From: Lacticaseibacillus kribbianus
Lineage (GTDB): Bacteria; Bacillota; Bacilli; Lactobacillales; Lactobacillaceae
NCBI RefSeq assembly: GCF_020180945.1
Contig: NZ_JAIPUL010000001.1
Span: 62,001-126,000, forward strand
Direction: 5' to 3'
DNA length: 64,000 nt
The notes under the pieces are model-generated. The model ran no database searches, was not told the origin of the DNA, and saw only the letters and a list, made by a program, of their open reading frames with translations. How positions within the stretch are numbered: the first letter of the stretch is position 1; each line of letters starts with the position of its first letter. A program made the translations under genes and the position numbers. Below, piece by piece: positions 42,623 through 52,047 of the stretch.

Positions 42623-43963
42623 TTAGGCCAGGGCGCCCATCGGGTCCCATGGCTTCAGGACGGTCGGCTGGTCGTATTCGGCCTTGATCGTGTCCTGGAT
42701 GGCGGCTGGCAGGTACTTCTTGTTCACAACGACCTGGTAGACGTAGTTGTCGAACCAGTCGTCGGAAGCGACGAAGTAGCCCTTTTGGCCGGCCTTGTCA
42801 CCCCAAGAGTTTTCAATCTTCCACTTGGTTGGCTTGCCGTCCACGATGTCAACCCCGGTGATGACCATGGCGTGGGTCATCAGGCTCTGACCGTAGTCCA
42901 GGCGCTCAGCCTTGGTCATGTCGAAGTCGGTGGCAAACAGGGCGTTCTTGTCGTACAGGGCGGTGTCGAGGATGCCGAGCTTGCCGTCGGATTCCTTGCC
43001 GACATCGGAGCCGAACCAGACCGTTTCGCCCGCTTCAAGCTGCTTGATGGCAATCTGCTTGAAGTCGTCGATGGCAAGGTTCAGGTGGCGCACTTCGCGG
43101 CCGCCGATGACGTTGCCGAGCATCTCAACCGTGTACAGGTGGTTGTAAGGCTTGTCGGCGGTCGGGGCGTTGATGACGGATTGGTAGTCGTCCGTGTTCC
43201 AGCCGATGTACTTCTCAAAGAAGGTCTTCGGGGTCAGGTCGCGGTCGATGTGGTATTCCTTGTCATCGTCGCGGTACTCGAAGTCGAACTTGGTCGGCGG
43301 GGTGCCCAGGGAGTAAGCCAAAAGGCGGTAGTCGTCGGAGAGCATCTTGCTCTTGGCGGCTTCGATCTCGTCTTCGGACTTGCCGGCAGCGACCAGGCCG
43401 CGCAGCGTTACGGCGTCCTTGCGCAGCTTCTGGTTCAAGGCGGCGTTCATCTGGTTGGACGCGCTGGAGGAGAAGGTTTCAGGCATCACGTACTTCGGCA
43501 CGATGCCGTACTTGTCGATCAAAGCCGTCAGCATGTCCCACTGACCGCCGTCGCCCTGAGGGTTGGCCATCAGCCAGGCCACCTTGCGGGAGTCGATGTC
43601 TTCCGTCGCGGTCTTAATGACGTTTTCGTAGAAGTAGTTGGACTTTTCGAACTTGTCCCAGAAGAACGTGTAGTTTTGGGACAGCTCGAAGTCCTTGATC
43701 TTGAACTGGGCCTGGATCTGGTGACGCATGGTGTTCAGCGCCGCGAACATCCAGCAGCGGCCGGATTGCTTCTGGTTGGCAACCGCGCCGGTTTCAAGAT
43801 CGATGGAGAAGGTCTGCTCCATCGTGGTCTGTGGCAGGGTGCTTTCGGCGGACTTCAGAATGCCGTTGTTCATCACGCCGCGCTGCAGAACGTCGCTTGC
43901 AGGCGTGTTTTCAAGGGCAGTTTGGTACTGCGCAATGTTTTCAGCGGAAATAGCCTTAGACAA
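42623..43963 (-). CDS. pepC: Aminopeptidase C (bleomycin hydrolase family)
   Basis: Cytoplasmic C1B cysteine aminopeptidase, 446 residues, which trims peptides delivered by importers such as Opp. The active-site cysteine is in QSGRCWMFA near residue 67, the histidine in MTHAMVITG near 363 and the asparagine in ENSWGDKAG near 384. I choose TTG 43963: AAAGGAG lies eight bases upstream, the GTG at 43972 overlaps that site, and the resulting MSKAIS matches typical PepC N-termini. It is monocistronic. Confidence 0.95.
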   Translation of the reverse strand: MSKAISAENIAQYQTALENTPASDVLQRGVMNNGILKSAESTLPQTTMEQTFSIDLETGAVANQKQSGRCWMFAALNTMRHQIQAQFKIKDFELSQNYTFFWDKFEKSNYFYENVIKTATEDIDSRKVAWLMANPQGDGGQWDMLTALIDKYGIVPKYVMPETFSSSASNQMNAALNQKLRKDAVTLRGLVAAGKSEDEIEAAKSKMLSDDYRLLAYSLGTPPTKFDFEYRDDDKEYHIDRDLTPKTFFEKYIGWNTDDYQSVINAPTADKPYNHLYTVEMLGNVIGGREVRHLNLAIDDFKQIAIKQLEAGETVWFGSDVGKESDGKLGILDTALYDKNALFATDFDMTKAERLDYGQSLMTHAMVITGVDIVDGKPTKWKIENSWGDKAGQKGYFVASDDWFDNYVYQVVVNKKYLPAAIQDTIKAEYDQPTVLKPWDPMGALA

Positions 43964-44135
43964 TATAGTCACTCCTTTGATTAGAAATCGATGATATCTT
44001 TAACAGACTTGACCAGTGTATCACACTTGTTGAGAACGAAAAACCCCAGTTCGGCAGTCCGCTATCATTAAATGCGCACAGCTGCCGGCGGCCGCGCGGG
44101 GCGGGGGGTTGGTGACGACTGGCAACCGAGTGCGG

Positions 44136-44423
44136 CTACTCGCCGGTGGGACGCAGGACGTCTTGGTACTCGGGCGTCACGTCGAAGGCGTGGCGGGCGT
44201 AGGTGCACAGCGGCTCGATGGTTTTGCCACTCGCGCGGGCCTCGTCGACGACGGCGCGCACGAGCTTGGCGGCGATGCCCTGGCCGCGCAGGGACGGGTC
44301 GACGAAGGTGTGGTCGATGACGAAGGCGCGGCCGTCGTCGATGTCCGGGTACGTGACCTCGGCGATCAGCTTGCCGGCGTCATCGGTCATGAAGTAGCGG
44401 TTGGGGGTGTGTTGGAATGCCAT
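44136..44423 (-). CDS. Small GNAT-like N-acetyltransferase
   Basis: A 95-residue protein of the minimal NATD1/YjdJ-type acetyltransferase family. VIDHTFVDPSLRGQGIAAKL includes the acetyl-CoA loop (RGQGIA). A conserved PLCTYARHAF follows near residue 72. ATG 44423 follows GAAAGGAG. The acceptor is unknown. It is divergent from dut. Confidence 0.88.
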   Translation of the reverse strand: MAFQHTPNRYFMTDDAGKLIAEVTYPDIDDGRAFVIDHTFVDPSLRGQGIAAKLVRAVVDEARASGKTIEPLCTYARHAFDVTPEYQDVLRPTGE

Positions 44424-44520
44424 GTGCAGTTCTCCTTTCGTGGGTCAGTGTCGGTCGTTCAACGTAATCGTAACAATTCGCTATAATTCTTTCAAGAAGC
44501 GAAACTCGCGCGTGCCGGCG

Positions 44521-44529
44521 TGGTAGAAT
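44521..44529 (+). promoter_or_regulatory. Extended -10 promoter of dut
   Basis: TGG followed by TAGAAT (44524-44529), 34 bases before the dut start; no good -35. Confidence 0.5.
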
Positions 44530-44563
44530 GGTACGCGACATACGCACAACTATGGAGGAAAAA

Positions 44564-45103
44564 ATGCCAACCCGAGGATTCGAGATTGTTTCTGCTTACG
44601 CCGACGCCGGTGTGACCCTGCCCCAGCGACAGACCCAAAACGCGGCCGGCTACGACTTTTTTGCCCGCGAGGATTTCGTGCTCAAAAGCGTCTGGCGCTA
44701 CGACTTCATTCGCCTGTTCCGCCTAATCAAAAACGAGCACCCGCTGACCGAAAGCGACTTTAAGCGCGCCACCAAGATTCTCAAGCCGCTGCTGGTGCCA
44801 ACCGGCGTCAAGGCCTACATGCAGCCCAATGAAGTGCTGATTCTGGCCAACCGCTCGAGCAACCCGCTCAAGCGCGGCCTGATCATCCCCAACGGCATCG
44901 GCGTGATCGACGCGGACTACTACAACAACGACGCCAACGAGGGTGAGATTTTCATTCAGATGGTGAACTTTTCGCCGCGCGACGTCGTGATCCAGCAGGG
45001 CGAGCGCATCGGCCAGGGCATCTTCATGCCGTACCTCCTGGCCGACGGCGACTCCGGCAACACCAACGCCCGCGTCGGCGGGTTCGGGTCGACAAAGTTC
45101 TAG
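44564..45103 (+). CDS. dut: dUTP diphosphatase
   Basis: Hydrolyses dUTP to dUMP. It has 179 residues, longer than the roughly 145 of E. coli Dut because of a helical insert (about residues 35-80) seen in related lactobacillar and phage enzymes. Motifs: AAGYDFFARE, RSSNPLKRG, GIGVIDADYYN with the catalytic aspartate, RIGQGIFMPY and the C-terminal GGFGSTKF. ATG 44564 follows GGAGG. A family-1 repeat starts at its stop codon. It is the first gene of a likely dut-radA-PIN/TRAM unit. Confidence 0.92.
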   Translation: MPTRGFEIVSAYADAGVTLPQRQTQNAAGYDFFAREDFVLKSVWRYDFIRLFRLIKNEHPLTESDFKRATKILKPLLVPTGVKAYMQPNEVLILANRSSNPLKRGLIIPNGIGVIDADYYNNDANEGEIFIQMVNFSPRDVVIQQGERIGQGIFMPYLLADGDSGNTNARVGGFGSTKF

Positions 45104-45275
45104 AGGGCGGACCGCGGCGGGCTTAGCGGGTCGAATAGCCTAGCACTAGCGATGAGGCGGTCTTGGCCTCAACGCTAGTGCGTAGCTATTCGCACCCGCG
45201 TTGCCGCGTGGAGCCCGTTTAAGAAGAGGGCGGACCGCGGCGCACTTAGCGGGATGACCAGCGGAGCGCCAGTAC
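45102..45275 (+). repeat. Family-1 structured repeat between dut and radA
   Basis: One full unit begins AGAGGGCGGACCGCGG inside the dut stop codon (TAG). Its central hairpin (45143-45181) has arms GCACTAGCGATGAGGC and GCCTCAACGCTAGTGC around GGTCTT. It ends GGAGCCCGTTTA. A second unit starts near 45226 and breaks off after about 50 bases. Confidence 0.85.
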
Positions 45276-45314
45276 GCAACCCGATTAGCCCACACATCAA
45301 AGGAAGGTGACCTC

Positions 45315-46691
45315 ATGGCCAAACCCAAAACACAGTATGTCTGCCAGAACTGCGGGTACATCTCCGCCGGCTACCTCGGGCGCTGCCCGAACTGCGGCAC
45401 CTGGAACTCGCTGGTCGAAGAGACCCTGAGCAGCGGACCCAAGCCCGCGCCGCGCACCACCACCAGCGGCAGCAAGGTGCGCCCCGAGCGCATCGACGCC
45501 GTGCAGTTCAAGAAGGAAAAGCGCGTCGAAACCGAGCTGTCCGAGCTCAACCGGGTGCTGGGCGGCGGCATCGTGCCCGGCTCCCTGATCCTGATCGGCG
45601 GCGACCCCGGCATCGGCAAGTCCACGTTGTTGACCCAGGTCTCCGGCTTTTTGGCCAAGGCCGGCGGCAAGGTGCTGTACGTGTCCGGGGAGGAAAGCGC
45701 CAGCCAGATCAAGATGCGCGCCAACCGCTTGGGCGTCGGCGACTCGGGGATGTACCTGTACCCGGAAACCGACATGCCGAGCATCACGGCGGCCATCGCC
45801 GACATGGCGCCGGATTACGTGATCATCGACTCCGTGCAGACGATGAACGTGCCGGACATGTCCTCGGCGGTCGGCTCCGTCGCCCAGATCCGCGAGGTGA
45901 CGGCCGAGCTGATGCGCATCGCCAAAACCAACCAGATTACGATTTTCATCGTCGGGCACGTCACCAAGGAAGGCGCGATCGCCGGGCCGAAAATCCTCGA
46001 GCACATGGTGGACACCGTCCTGTACTTCGAGGGCGACATGCACCACACCTACCGGATGCTGCGGTCGGTCAAGAACCGCTTCGGCTCGACCAACGAGATC
46101 GGCATCTTCGAGATGCACGAGTCCGGCCTGGCCGAGGTCGCCAACCCCAGCGAGATTTTCCTCGACGAGCGGCTGGAGGGCGCGACCGGTTCGGCCGTGG
46201 TGGTCTCGATGGAGGGCACGCGGCCGATCCTGGTCGAGCTGCAGGCGCTGATGACGCCGACGATGTACGGCAACGCCAAGCGCACAAGCTCGGGGCTCGA
46301 CCACAACCGCGTCAGCCTGATCATCGCCGTTTTGGAAAAACGCGCCAACCTGATGCTGCAAAACCAGGACGCGTACCTCAAGGCGACCGGCGGCGTGCGG
46401 CTGGACGAGCCGGCCATCGACCTGGCGATGGCGATGGCGATCGCCAGCTCCTACCGCGACAAGGAGATTCCGCCGACGGACTGCTTCGTCGGCGAAATCG
46501 GCCTGACCGGCGAGGTACGCCGCGTCAACCGCATCGAGGACCGCATCAAGGAGGCCGCCAAGCTGGGCTTCACCCGCATCTTCGTGCCCAAGAATAACCT
46601 GCAGGGCTTCACCGCGCGTGATAAAATTAAAGTGATTGGCGTCACAAGCGTCGGCGAGGCTCTGCAGAAGGTGCTGGGCGGGCGCGACTGA
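45315..46691 (+). CDS. radA: DNA repair protein RadA
   Basis: ATP-dependent branch-migration factor in recombination, 458 residues. The N-terminal C4 zinc finger is CQNCG..CPNCG (residues 10-29). The RecA-like core has Walker [11 protein letters not shown] near residue 95, Walker B VIIDS near 175 and the RadA-specific KNRFGSTNE motif near 253. The C-terminal Lon-like domain follows ([13 protein letters not shown]). ATG 45315 lies behind AAGGAAGG. It is flanked by inverted family-1 repeat copies. Confidence 0.96.
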   Translation: MAKPKTQYVCQNCGYISAGYLGRCPNCGTWNSLVEETLSSGPKPAPRTTTSGSKVRPERIDAVQFKKEKRVETELSELNRVLGGGIVPGSLILIGGDPGIGKSTLLTQVSGFLAKAGGKVLYVSGEESASQIKMRANRLGVGDSGMYLYPETDMPSITAAIADMAPDYVIIDSVQTMNVPDMSSAVGSVAQIREVTAELMRIAKTNQITIFIVGHVTKEGAIAGPKILEHMVDTVLYFEGDMHHTYRMLRSVKNRFGSTNEIGIFEMHESGLAEVANPSEIFLDERLEGATGSAVVVSMEGTRPILVELQALMTPTMYGNAKRTSSGLDHNRVSLIIAVLEKRANLMLQNQDAYLKATGGVRLDEPAIDLAMAMAIASSYRDKEIPPTDCFVGEIGLTGEVRRVNRIEDRIKEAAKLGFTRIFVPKNNLQGFTARDKIKVIGVTSVGEALQKVLGGRD

Positions 46692-46711
46692 CACGAATCA
46701 CGCAGTCGGGC

Positions 46712-46975
46712 CGCGGGACGCCGCGGACCGCGCTGTAAACGGGCTCCACGGCGCAACGCCGGTGCGGCTGGCTACGCTAAGTCACTCGGGCCAAAGTGCG
46801 GCCCAAGCGCCTTAGCTAGGCCATCCGACCGGCTAAGTGCGCGCCGCTTCGCCCTCTAAACGGGCTCCAAAGCGCAACGCGGATGCGGCTGGCTACGCAC
46901 TAGCGTTGAGGCCAAGCCCGCCTCATCGCTAGTGCTAGGCCACCCGATCCGCTAAGCCCGCGCTTTTCCGCCCTC
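46712..46975 (-). repeat. Family-1 structured repeat array between radA and the PIN/TRAM gene
   Basis: Two minus-oriented units with heads ending near 46857 and 46975. The right unit has the central hairpin GCACTAGCGTTGAGGC / GCCTCATCGCTAGTGC (46897-46935), which is the inverted copy of the one at 45143-45181 with a single base change. The left unit has another stem, CTAAG../..CTTAG around AAAGTGC. Only the repeats occupy 46692-46994. Confidence 0.86.
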
Positions 46976-46994
46976 TCTTGAAAGGAGGAATTAC

Positions 46995-48149
46995 ATGAAC
47001 ATGAAGAAACGCATCATTTCCGTTCTCTTCGCCCTGGTCGGGATCGGCCTCGGGCTTGGGGGACTGCCGGCGTTTTGGGATCTGGTCAACCTTGAGCACG
47101 TGACCTGGCTGACCAACCCGATCGTCTCGGCACTGCTCGGCGCGCTGATTTTCCTGATTCTGGCTGAGCTGTCCGCCGGCTGGATCCTGCGTCAGCTCAA
47201 GGCAGTGGAGACCTACCTGAGCAATCAGTCGGCAAGTTACCTGTTATTCGGAAGTCTCGGTACCATCGTTGGCCTGGTGTTAGCAGCCCTTATTTCAATC
47301 ACCACATCCAATCTTCCCGGGCCATGGGGGACCGTTGTTTCCATCATTCTGATGCTCCTGTTGGGCTACCTCGGGTTTCGCACCGGGACCACGCGGCGCG
47401 ATGAGTGGCGCAAGCTGTTCAACCCGCGGGGCAAAAAGCCCGATCCGGACTCCGGCGAGGTGCTCGAGCGCCGCGCCGGCGAGAACTACCGCAAGTTCAA
47501 GCTGCTGGACACCAGCGTGATCATCGACGGCCGCGTGCAGACCATCGCCAAAATCGGCTTCATCGAGGGGACGCTTTTGGTGCCAACCTTCGTCGTGCAC
47601 GAGCTGCAGCTAATCTCCGACTCCGCCGACGCCCTGAAGCGCGGGCGCGGTCGGCGCGGGCTCGACATCATCAACCAGATGAAGGCCGACCCGGACATTC
47701 ACGTCGAGATGTACGACGGGGACTTCGAGGACATGACCGAGGTCGACTCCAAACTCCTGAAGCTGGCCAAGCTGCTTGACGGGGTGGTGATCACCAACGA
47801 CTACAACCTCAACAAGGTCGCCCAGTTCCAGAACGTGCCGGTGCTGAACATCAACGCGCTGGCCAACGCCCTGAAACCCGACCTGATTCCGGGCGAGGGC
47901 CTGACCGTCACCGTGATCAAGTCCGGCACCGAGCGCCAGCAGGGCGTCGCGTACCTGGAGGACGGCACGATGGTGGTGGTCGAGGACGGTCAGTTCTACC
48001 TTAACAAGCCGCTCGACGTGGTGGTCACAAGCGCCATCCAGACGGCGGCCGGCCGCATGATCTTCGCTAAGCCCGCGCACCAGCAAAAATCGCTGCGCGA
48101 ACAAAACCCGGATCCCAAGCCGACCGGAAAGAAGCCGGCACGAAAATAA
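46995..48149 (+). CDS. PIN/TRAM-domain membrane protein (YacL family)
   Basis: A 384-residue protein. It has four N-terminal membrane helices (residues 5-135), a PIN nuclease-like domain (KLLDTSVIIDGR at about 175, VVHELQLISDSAD, DGVVITNDYNLNK with further acidic residues) and a TRAM domain (GLTVTVIKSGTE, GVAYLEDGTMVVVEDG). It ends in a basic tail. This family regularly follows radA in Firmicutes. A nuclease role is predicted, not shown. ATG 46995 follows GAAAGGAGG. Confidence 0.92.
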   Translation: MNMKKRIISVLFALVGIGLGLGGLPAFWDLVNLEHVTWLTNPIVSALLGALIFLILAELSAGWILRQLKAVETYLSNQSASYLLFGSLGTIVGLVLAALISITTSNLPGPWGTVVSIILMLLLGYLGFRTGTTRRDEWRKLFNPRGKKPDPDSGEVLERRAGENYRKFKLLDTSVIIDGRVQTIAKIGFIEGTLLVPTFVVHELQLISDSADALKRGRGRRGLDIINQMKADPDIHVEMYDGDFEDMTEVDSKLLKLAKLLDGVVITNDYNLNKVAQFQNVPVLNINALANALKPDLIPGEGLTVTVIKSGTERQQGVAYLEDGTMVVVEDGQFYLNKPLDVVVTSAIQTAAGRMIFAKPAHQQKSLREQNPDPKPTGKKPARK

Positions 48150-48156
48150 TCCAGCA

Positions 48157-48187
48157 AAGCCCCGCGACGTGCAGCCGCGGGGCTTTT
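48157..48187 (+). terminator. Terminator after the PIN/TRAM gene
   Basis: AAAGCCCCGCG (48157-48167) and CGCGGGGCTTT (48177-48187) pair; TTTT follows. Confidence 0.9.
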
Positions 48188-48365
48188 GCGTGCGCCGGTG
48201 CCTGCACGCGGTGGCGTCAGCGTGCCGACGGTCGGCCGACACCTGCAAGCGGTGACCGCCGCGGCCATCTTGCGTTTTTCCCTCACGATTCTGCCGCGAT
48301 TCCACAACCGAACGCGCGACCGGCGTGATAAGCTTGCGGTGAGACTTTACTCATGGAGGCAGACT

Positions 48366-49379
48366 ATGTTGAAGACAGAACCATTCGGCGAGATTAACGG
48401 CCGCCCGGTCACGGCGTACACGATTGAAAACCACAACGGGGTGCAGCTGACCGTGCTGGATTACGGCGCCATCTGGCACGCGCTGCGGGTGCCGACCGCG
48501 ACCGGCCACGACAACCTGGTGCTCAACACCGACCTGGCCGGCTACAGCAAGCCGGACGGCTACTTCGGCCGCATCATCGGCCGCTTCGCCGGGCGCATCG
48601 GGGCGGGGCAGCTGACGCTTGACGGCAAGCCGGTGGCGCTGCCGGCCAACGAGGGCACCACGACGCTGCACGGCGGGCCGCACGGCTGGTCCCTGCTGTT
48701 TTTTGACGCGACGGCGGCCGATGACCACGTGACCTTCACCCGCCAGGTGACGCCGGCCCTCGACGGCTTCCCGGGCACGATGGCCGTCACCGTCACCTAC
48801 ACGCTGACGGACGACGATGAGGTGCTGCTGGACTTCACCGGCACCACCGACGCGACCACGGTGTTCAACCCGACGACCCACGTGTACTGGAACCTGAGCG
48901 GGACCGCGGACGAGACCATCGAGGACCACACCCTGCAGATCGCGGCGCCCGAGCGCTTCGAGCTGAAGCCGGACAAAACGCTGACCGGGGCGACCTTGGC
49001 CAACGCCGGAACGCCGTACGACTTCACCGCGCCCCGTGCGCTCGGCCCGTCGCTGCACGCCCTGCAGGCGATTCCCGAGCGCGGCTTCGACGACGTGTTC
49101 GCCGTGGAAGCGCACGCCGCAAAGACGCCGGCGGCCACGCTGAGCTGGGGCCGGCGCAAGCTTGAGATCTACTCCGACCGCAACGCGCTGGTGATGTTCA
49201 CCGCCAACGACTTCGGCGCGGCGCAGACGCTGCCGGGCCACCGCTCCCGGCCGTACATCGGCCTGGTGATGGAGGCCCAAGACAGCGCGGCCGGGCTGGT
49301 CAACCCGGCGCTCACCCAGGCGACGCTTCCCGCCGGTGCCACGCGCCACGCGCACATTCGCTACGCCCTGGTGTACTAG
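48366..49379 (+). CDS. galM: Aldose 1-epimerase
   Basis: Interconverts alpha and beta anomers of aldoses, chiefly galactose and glucose; 337 residues, normal for GalM. Conserved stretches: GYFGRIIGRFAGRI near residue 62, the histidine in GTTTLHGGPHGW near 97, HVYWNLSG with the second histidine near 173, and the C-terminal glutamate in GLVMEAQD. ATG 48366 lies behind GGAGG; the open frame reads further upstream, but no start there has a ribosome site. No galKT genes are nearby. Confidence 0.93.
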   Translation: MLKTEPFGEINGRPVTAYTIENHNGVQLTVLDYGAIWHALRVPTATGHDNLVLNTDLAGYSKPDGYFGRIIGRFAGRIGAGQLTLDGKPVALPANEGTTTLHGGPHGWSLLFFDATAADDHVTFTRQVTPALDGFPGTMAVTVTYTLTDDDEVLLDFTGTTDATTVFNPTTHVYWNLSGTADETIEDHTLQIAAPERFELKPDKTLTGATLANAGTPYDFTAPRALGPSLHALQAIPERGFDDVFAVEAHAAKTPAATLSWGRRKLEIYSDRNALVMFTANDFGAAQTLPGHRSRPYIGLVMEAQDSAAGLVNPALTQATLPAGATRHAHIRYALVY

Positions 49380-49387
49380 GCGCCGCC

Positions 49388-49921
49388 ATGGAGGAACAAA
49401 GTGAGCGTCTGATTCTGCGCAGTCCCCGCCCCGAGGATTGGCCCGGCTACCTGGCGCTGGTGCAAAGCGAGCAGGCGATGGCCTGGGGCGGTTTTGGCTA
49501 CCAGCGGGCCCAGACGGAGGCCGAGGCGATCGAAAGCTTCGCCAAGTTCTACCTGCCGGCGGACGCGGGCAGCGCCGCCGTGATCCTGAAGGCGACCGGC
49601 CAACTGATTGGAGTGATGACCATGAGCAAGCAGTGGCTCGGCACCTGGGAGTGCGGCTACCTGTTCCACCCGGACTTTTGGCACCACGGCTACGCGACCG
49701 AGGCCCTGAGGCTCGAGCTCGACTACCTGTTCAACGTTCAGTTCGCGCCGTACGTCTACGCCGAGTACGTGCGGGAAAACGTGGCGTCCCGCCGCGTCTT
49801 GGAGCGCGTGGGGATGCAGGGGGAGGGCGGCGCCCGCTGCGGCTTCCTGCTGCGCGGGGAGCTGCGCGACCTCTTTCGGGCCGGGATGACGCTGGCCGAG
49901 TGGCAGGCCCAGCTGGGCTAG
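49388..49921 (+). CDS. GNAT acetyltransferase, RimJ/RimL type
   Basis: A 177-residue acetyltransferase. The opening SERLILRSPRPEDWPGYLAL matches the RimJ/RimL/Acetyltransf_3 pattern. GYLFHPDFWHHGYATEAL near residue 95 holds the acetyl-CoA loop, and ENVASRRVLERVGM near 138 is the typical C-terminal motif. ATG 49388 has no ribosome site and starts nine bases after the galM stop, so it is probably translated by coupling. The acceptor is unknown. Confidence 0.87.
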   Translation: MEEQSERLILRSPRPEDWPGYLALVQSEQAMAWGGFGYQRAQTEAEAIESFAKFYLPADAGSAAVILKATGQLIGVMTMSKQWLGTWECGYLFHPDFWHHGYATEALRLELDYLFNVQFAPYVYAEYVRENVASRRVLERVGMQGEGGARCGFLLRGELRDLFRAGMTLAEWQAQLG

Positions 49922-49929
49922 CGCGTCCA

Positions 49930-49974
49930 CAAGCAAATACCCCACACGACAATTTCGTGTGGGGTATTTGCTTG
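49930..49974. terminator. Strong bidirectional terminator
   Basis: Perfect 20-base arms at 49930-49949 and 49955-49974 (core AAATACCCCACACGA) with a five-base loop, between convergent genes. Confidence 0.96.
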
Positions 49975-49987
49975 TCTTACTGCGGGC

Positions 49988-50845
49988 CTACGAGGCCGCG
50001 CGGGCGTGGCGCTGCTGGATGGTGACGCGCGTGCGGTCGAGCTTGGGGTCGTCTTGGATCACGGTGCCGATCGAGTCGGCGACGATGCGCCCGGAGATCG
50101 GGTTTTTGACCGAGTCGATGTGGCTGACCACGTCCGCGTCGACGCCTGAGCAGTACTCGAACGCCAGGTCCGTGCGCAGCAGCTTGCAGTTGACCAGGCG
50201 CAGGTCGTCGATGTAGCACAGGCCCTGGTCGGACTCGATGGTGCAGTTGATCAACGTCAGGTGCTTGGTGTTCCAGGCCAGGTACTCACCGTTGATGGTG
50301 GAGTCGTAGATGGTCACGTTGTCGCAGTTCCAAAAGGCGTCCTTGGTGACGAAGGTCGAGTCGTGGACCTCGACGTTGCGGGCGCCGTCGAAGGCGTAGT
50401 TGCCAACCAGGTCGAGGTGCGACACGCGGATGTTTTCGCTGTCCGCGCCGAAGTAGTCGCCGGTCGCCTGCACGTGGTCGAGCACGACGTCGTGGCAGTG
50501 CCAAAGCGTCTCCTCGGCGTCGGCCAGGTGCACGTTTTGCAGCGTGATGTGGCCGCTGCGCCGCAGCTGCTTGGGCGCCTGGATGGTCGAGTCCGCGATG
50601 GTGATGTCGTCGGTGTACCAGATGCCCGAGCGGCTCATGGTCTCGAAAATGGTGTTGCGCACGCTGACGTGGTGGCTGTACCACAGCGGGTACTTGTACT
50701 TGAACACCACGCCGTCAAGCGTCAAGTTGCGGCTCTCCTTGAGCGGCGACTCGCCGGCCGCAAACGTGGAATCGGTGATGTTGGCGTCGTGCGCCGCAAA
50801 CAGCGCGCGCTCGCCGGTGAAATACTGTTGGTTATAGTTGGTCAT
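49988..50845 (-). CDS. DUF3737 family protein
   Basis: A 285-residue soluble protein, predicted right-handed beta-helix. It is built from repeated strands of the type NLTLDGVVFKYKYPLWYSHH and GHITLQNVHLADAEETLWHC, recurring about every 20 residues. This matches DUF3737, widespread in lactobacilli, whose function is not established. ATG 50845 lies behind AAAGGA and overlaps the end of the MalY-type gene by 14 bases, so the two are coupled. It is the third gene of the MerR operon and is followed by a strong terminator. Confidence 0.88.
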   Translation of the reverse strand: MTNYNQQYFTGERALFAAHDANITDSTFAAGESPLKESRNLTLDGVVFKYKYPLWYSHHVSVRNTIFETMSRSGIWYTDDITIADSTIQAPKQLRRSGHITLQNVHLADAEETLWHCHDVVLDHVQATGDYFGADSENIRVSHLDLVGNYAFDGARNVEVHDSTFVTKDAFWNCDNVTIYDSTINGEYLAWNTKHLTLINCTIESDQGLCYIDDLRLVNCKLLRTDLAFEYCSGVDADVVSHIDSVKNPISGRIVADSIGTVIQDDPKLDRTRVTIQQRHARAAS

Positions 50846-52022
50846 GTGGGTCCTTTCGTTGAGCAAAATCGGTGAGGCCGCGCGTCAGCCGCGCTAGCCC
50901 GTCGTCGAGCATCGCCGCGGGGCAGGCGATGTTCAGCCGCAGGAAGTCGTGGCCGTTGCCGCGGTAGTCGGTGCCGGCGCTGACGCGCAGGCCGGTGTCC
51001 TGGAGCAGGAAGGCGGCCAAGGCGGTCGCGTCGTGGCTGACGGCCGAGACGTCCAGCCACAGCAGGTACGTCGCCTGGGGGGCAACCAGGGCCACCGGCA
51101 GGCCGGAGGCGGCCAGGCGCTCGGACACCTTGGCGACGTTGGCAGCCAGCTGCTGGCGCAGGGCGGTCAGCCACGCGTGGCCATGAGTGTAGGCCGCGAT
51201 GGTTCCGGGGATCGCCAGCAGGTTGGGCTCGTTGACCTCGTCGGTGCCAAGCCCCCGCGCGACGACGGCGCGCAGGTGGGCGTCGGGCACGATCACCGTG
51301 GCGGCGTGCAGGGCCGCGACGTTAAAGGTCTTGCTCGGCGACACCAGCGTCACGAGGTTTTGGCGCAGGTCCGCCCCCAGGGTGAAGGTCGGCGTGTAGT
51401 CGGTCGCGCCCAGGCGCAGGTCGCCGTGGATCTCGTCGGCAATCAGCACCACGTCGTTGTCGCGGCACAGCGTTGCGATGCGGGTCAGCTCGGCCGCCGT
51501 CCAGATGCGGCCGACGGGGTTGTGCGGGTTGCATAGCACCATCGCGGTGGTCAGCGGCCGCGCGAGCTTGGCCTCAAGGTCCTGGAAGTCGATGGCGTAG
51601 GTGTGCGCCGCCGCGTCGTAGGTCAGGTCCGAGCTCAGGGTGTGGCGGCCCGAGTTTTCAATCGAGTTGTAGAACATGTTGTACACCGGCGCCTGCACCA
51701 CGACGTTGTCGCCGACGTTGGTGACGCGCCGCAGCGTGGCCGAAAGCGCCGGGATCACGCCGGTGGCAAAAAGCATCCAGGCGGGGTCGACCGTCGCGTG
51801 GTGCTCGCTTGCGTACCAGTCGGCGACGGCCTGAAAGTAGTCCTGGTGGGGCTCCTCGTAGCCGAACACCCCCTGGGCGACCTTGGCCTGCATGGCCGCG
51901 ACAATCTCCGGGGCGACGGTGAAGTCCATGTCGGCGATCCACATCGGCAGCTCGTCTGGGTCGCCCGACCACTTGATCGAGTCCGTGTGCCGCCGGTCGA
52001 TGGTGCTTGAAAAATCATACAT
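50832..52022 (-). CDS. MalY/PatB-type PLP-dependent C-S lyase
   Basis: A 396-residue class I/II aminotransferase-fold enzyme of the cystathionine beta-lyase/PatB group, which cleaves C-S bonds of cystathionine or cysteine conjugates. N-terminal MWIADMDFTVAPEI and the PLP lysine in LVSPSKTFNVAAL near residue 233 are typical, as is LCNPHNPVGRIW near 161. ATG 52022 lies 11 bases after GAGGAGG. It sits between a MerR regulator and a DUF3737 gene. Confidence 0.9.
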   Translation of the reverse strand: MYDFSSTIDRRHTDSIKWSGDPDELPMWIADMDFTVAPEIVAAMQAKVAQGVFGYEEPHQDYFQAVADWYASEHHATVDPAWMLFATGVIPALSATLRRVTNVGDNVVVQAPVYNMFYNSIENSGRHTLSSDLTYDAAAHTYAIDFQDLEAKLARPLTTAMVLCNPHNPVGRIWTAAELTRIATLCRDNDVVLIADEIHGDLRLGATDYTPTFTLGADLRQNLVTLVSPSKTFNVAALHAATVIVPDAHLRAVVARGLGTDEVNEPNLLAIPGTIAAYTHGHAWLTALRQQLAANVAKVSERLAASGLPVALVAPQATYLLWLDVSAVSHDATALAAFLLQDTGLRVSAGTDYRGNGHDFLRLNIACPAAMLDDGLARLTRGLTDFAQRKDPHDQL

Positions 52023-52047
52023 ATCTGCTAGTTCCTCCTCTTAACAG

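Noticed and set aside
48186-48365. N-terminal extension of galM
   Set aside because: The extension overlaps the preceding terminator and has no resemblance to the GalM family; GGAGG precedes ATG 48366.
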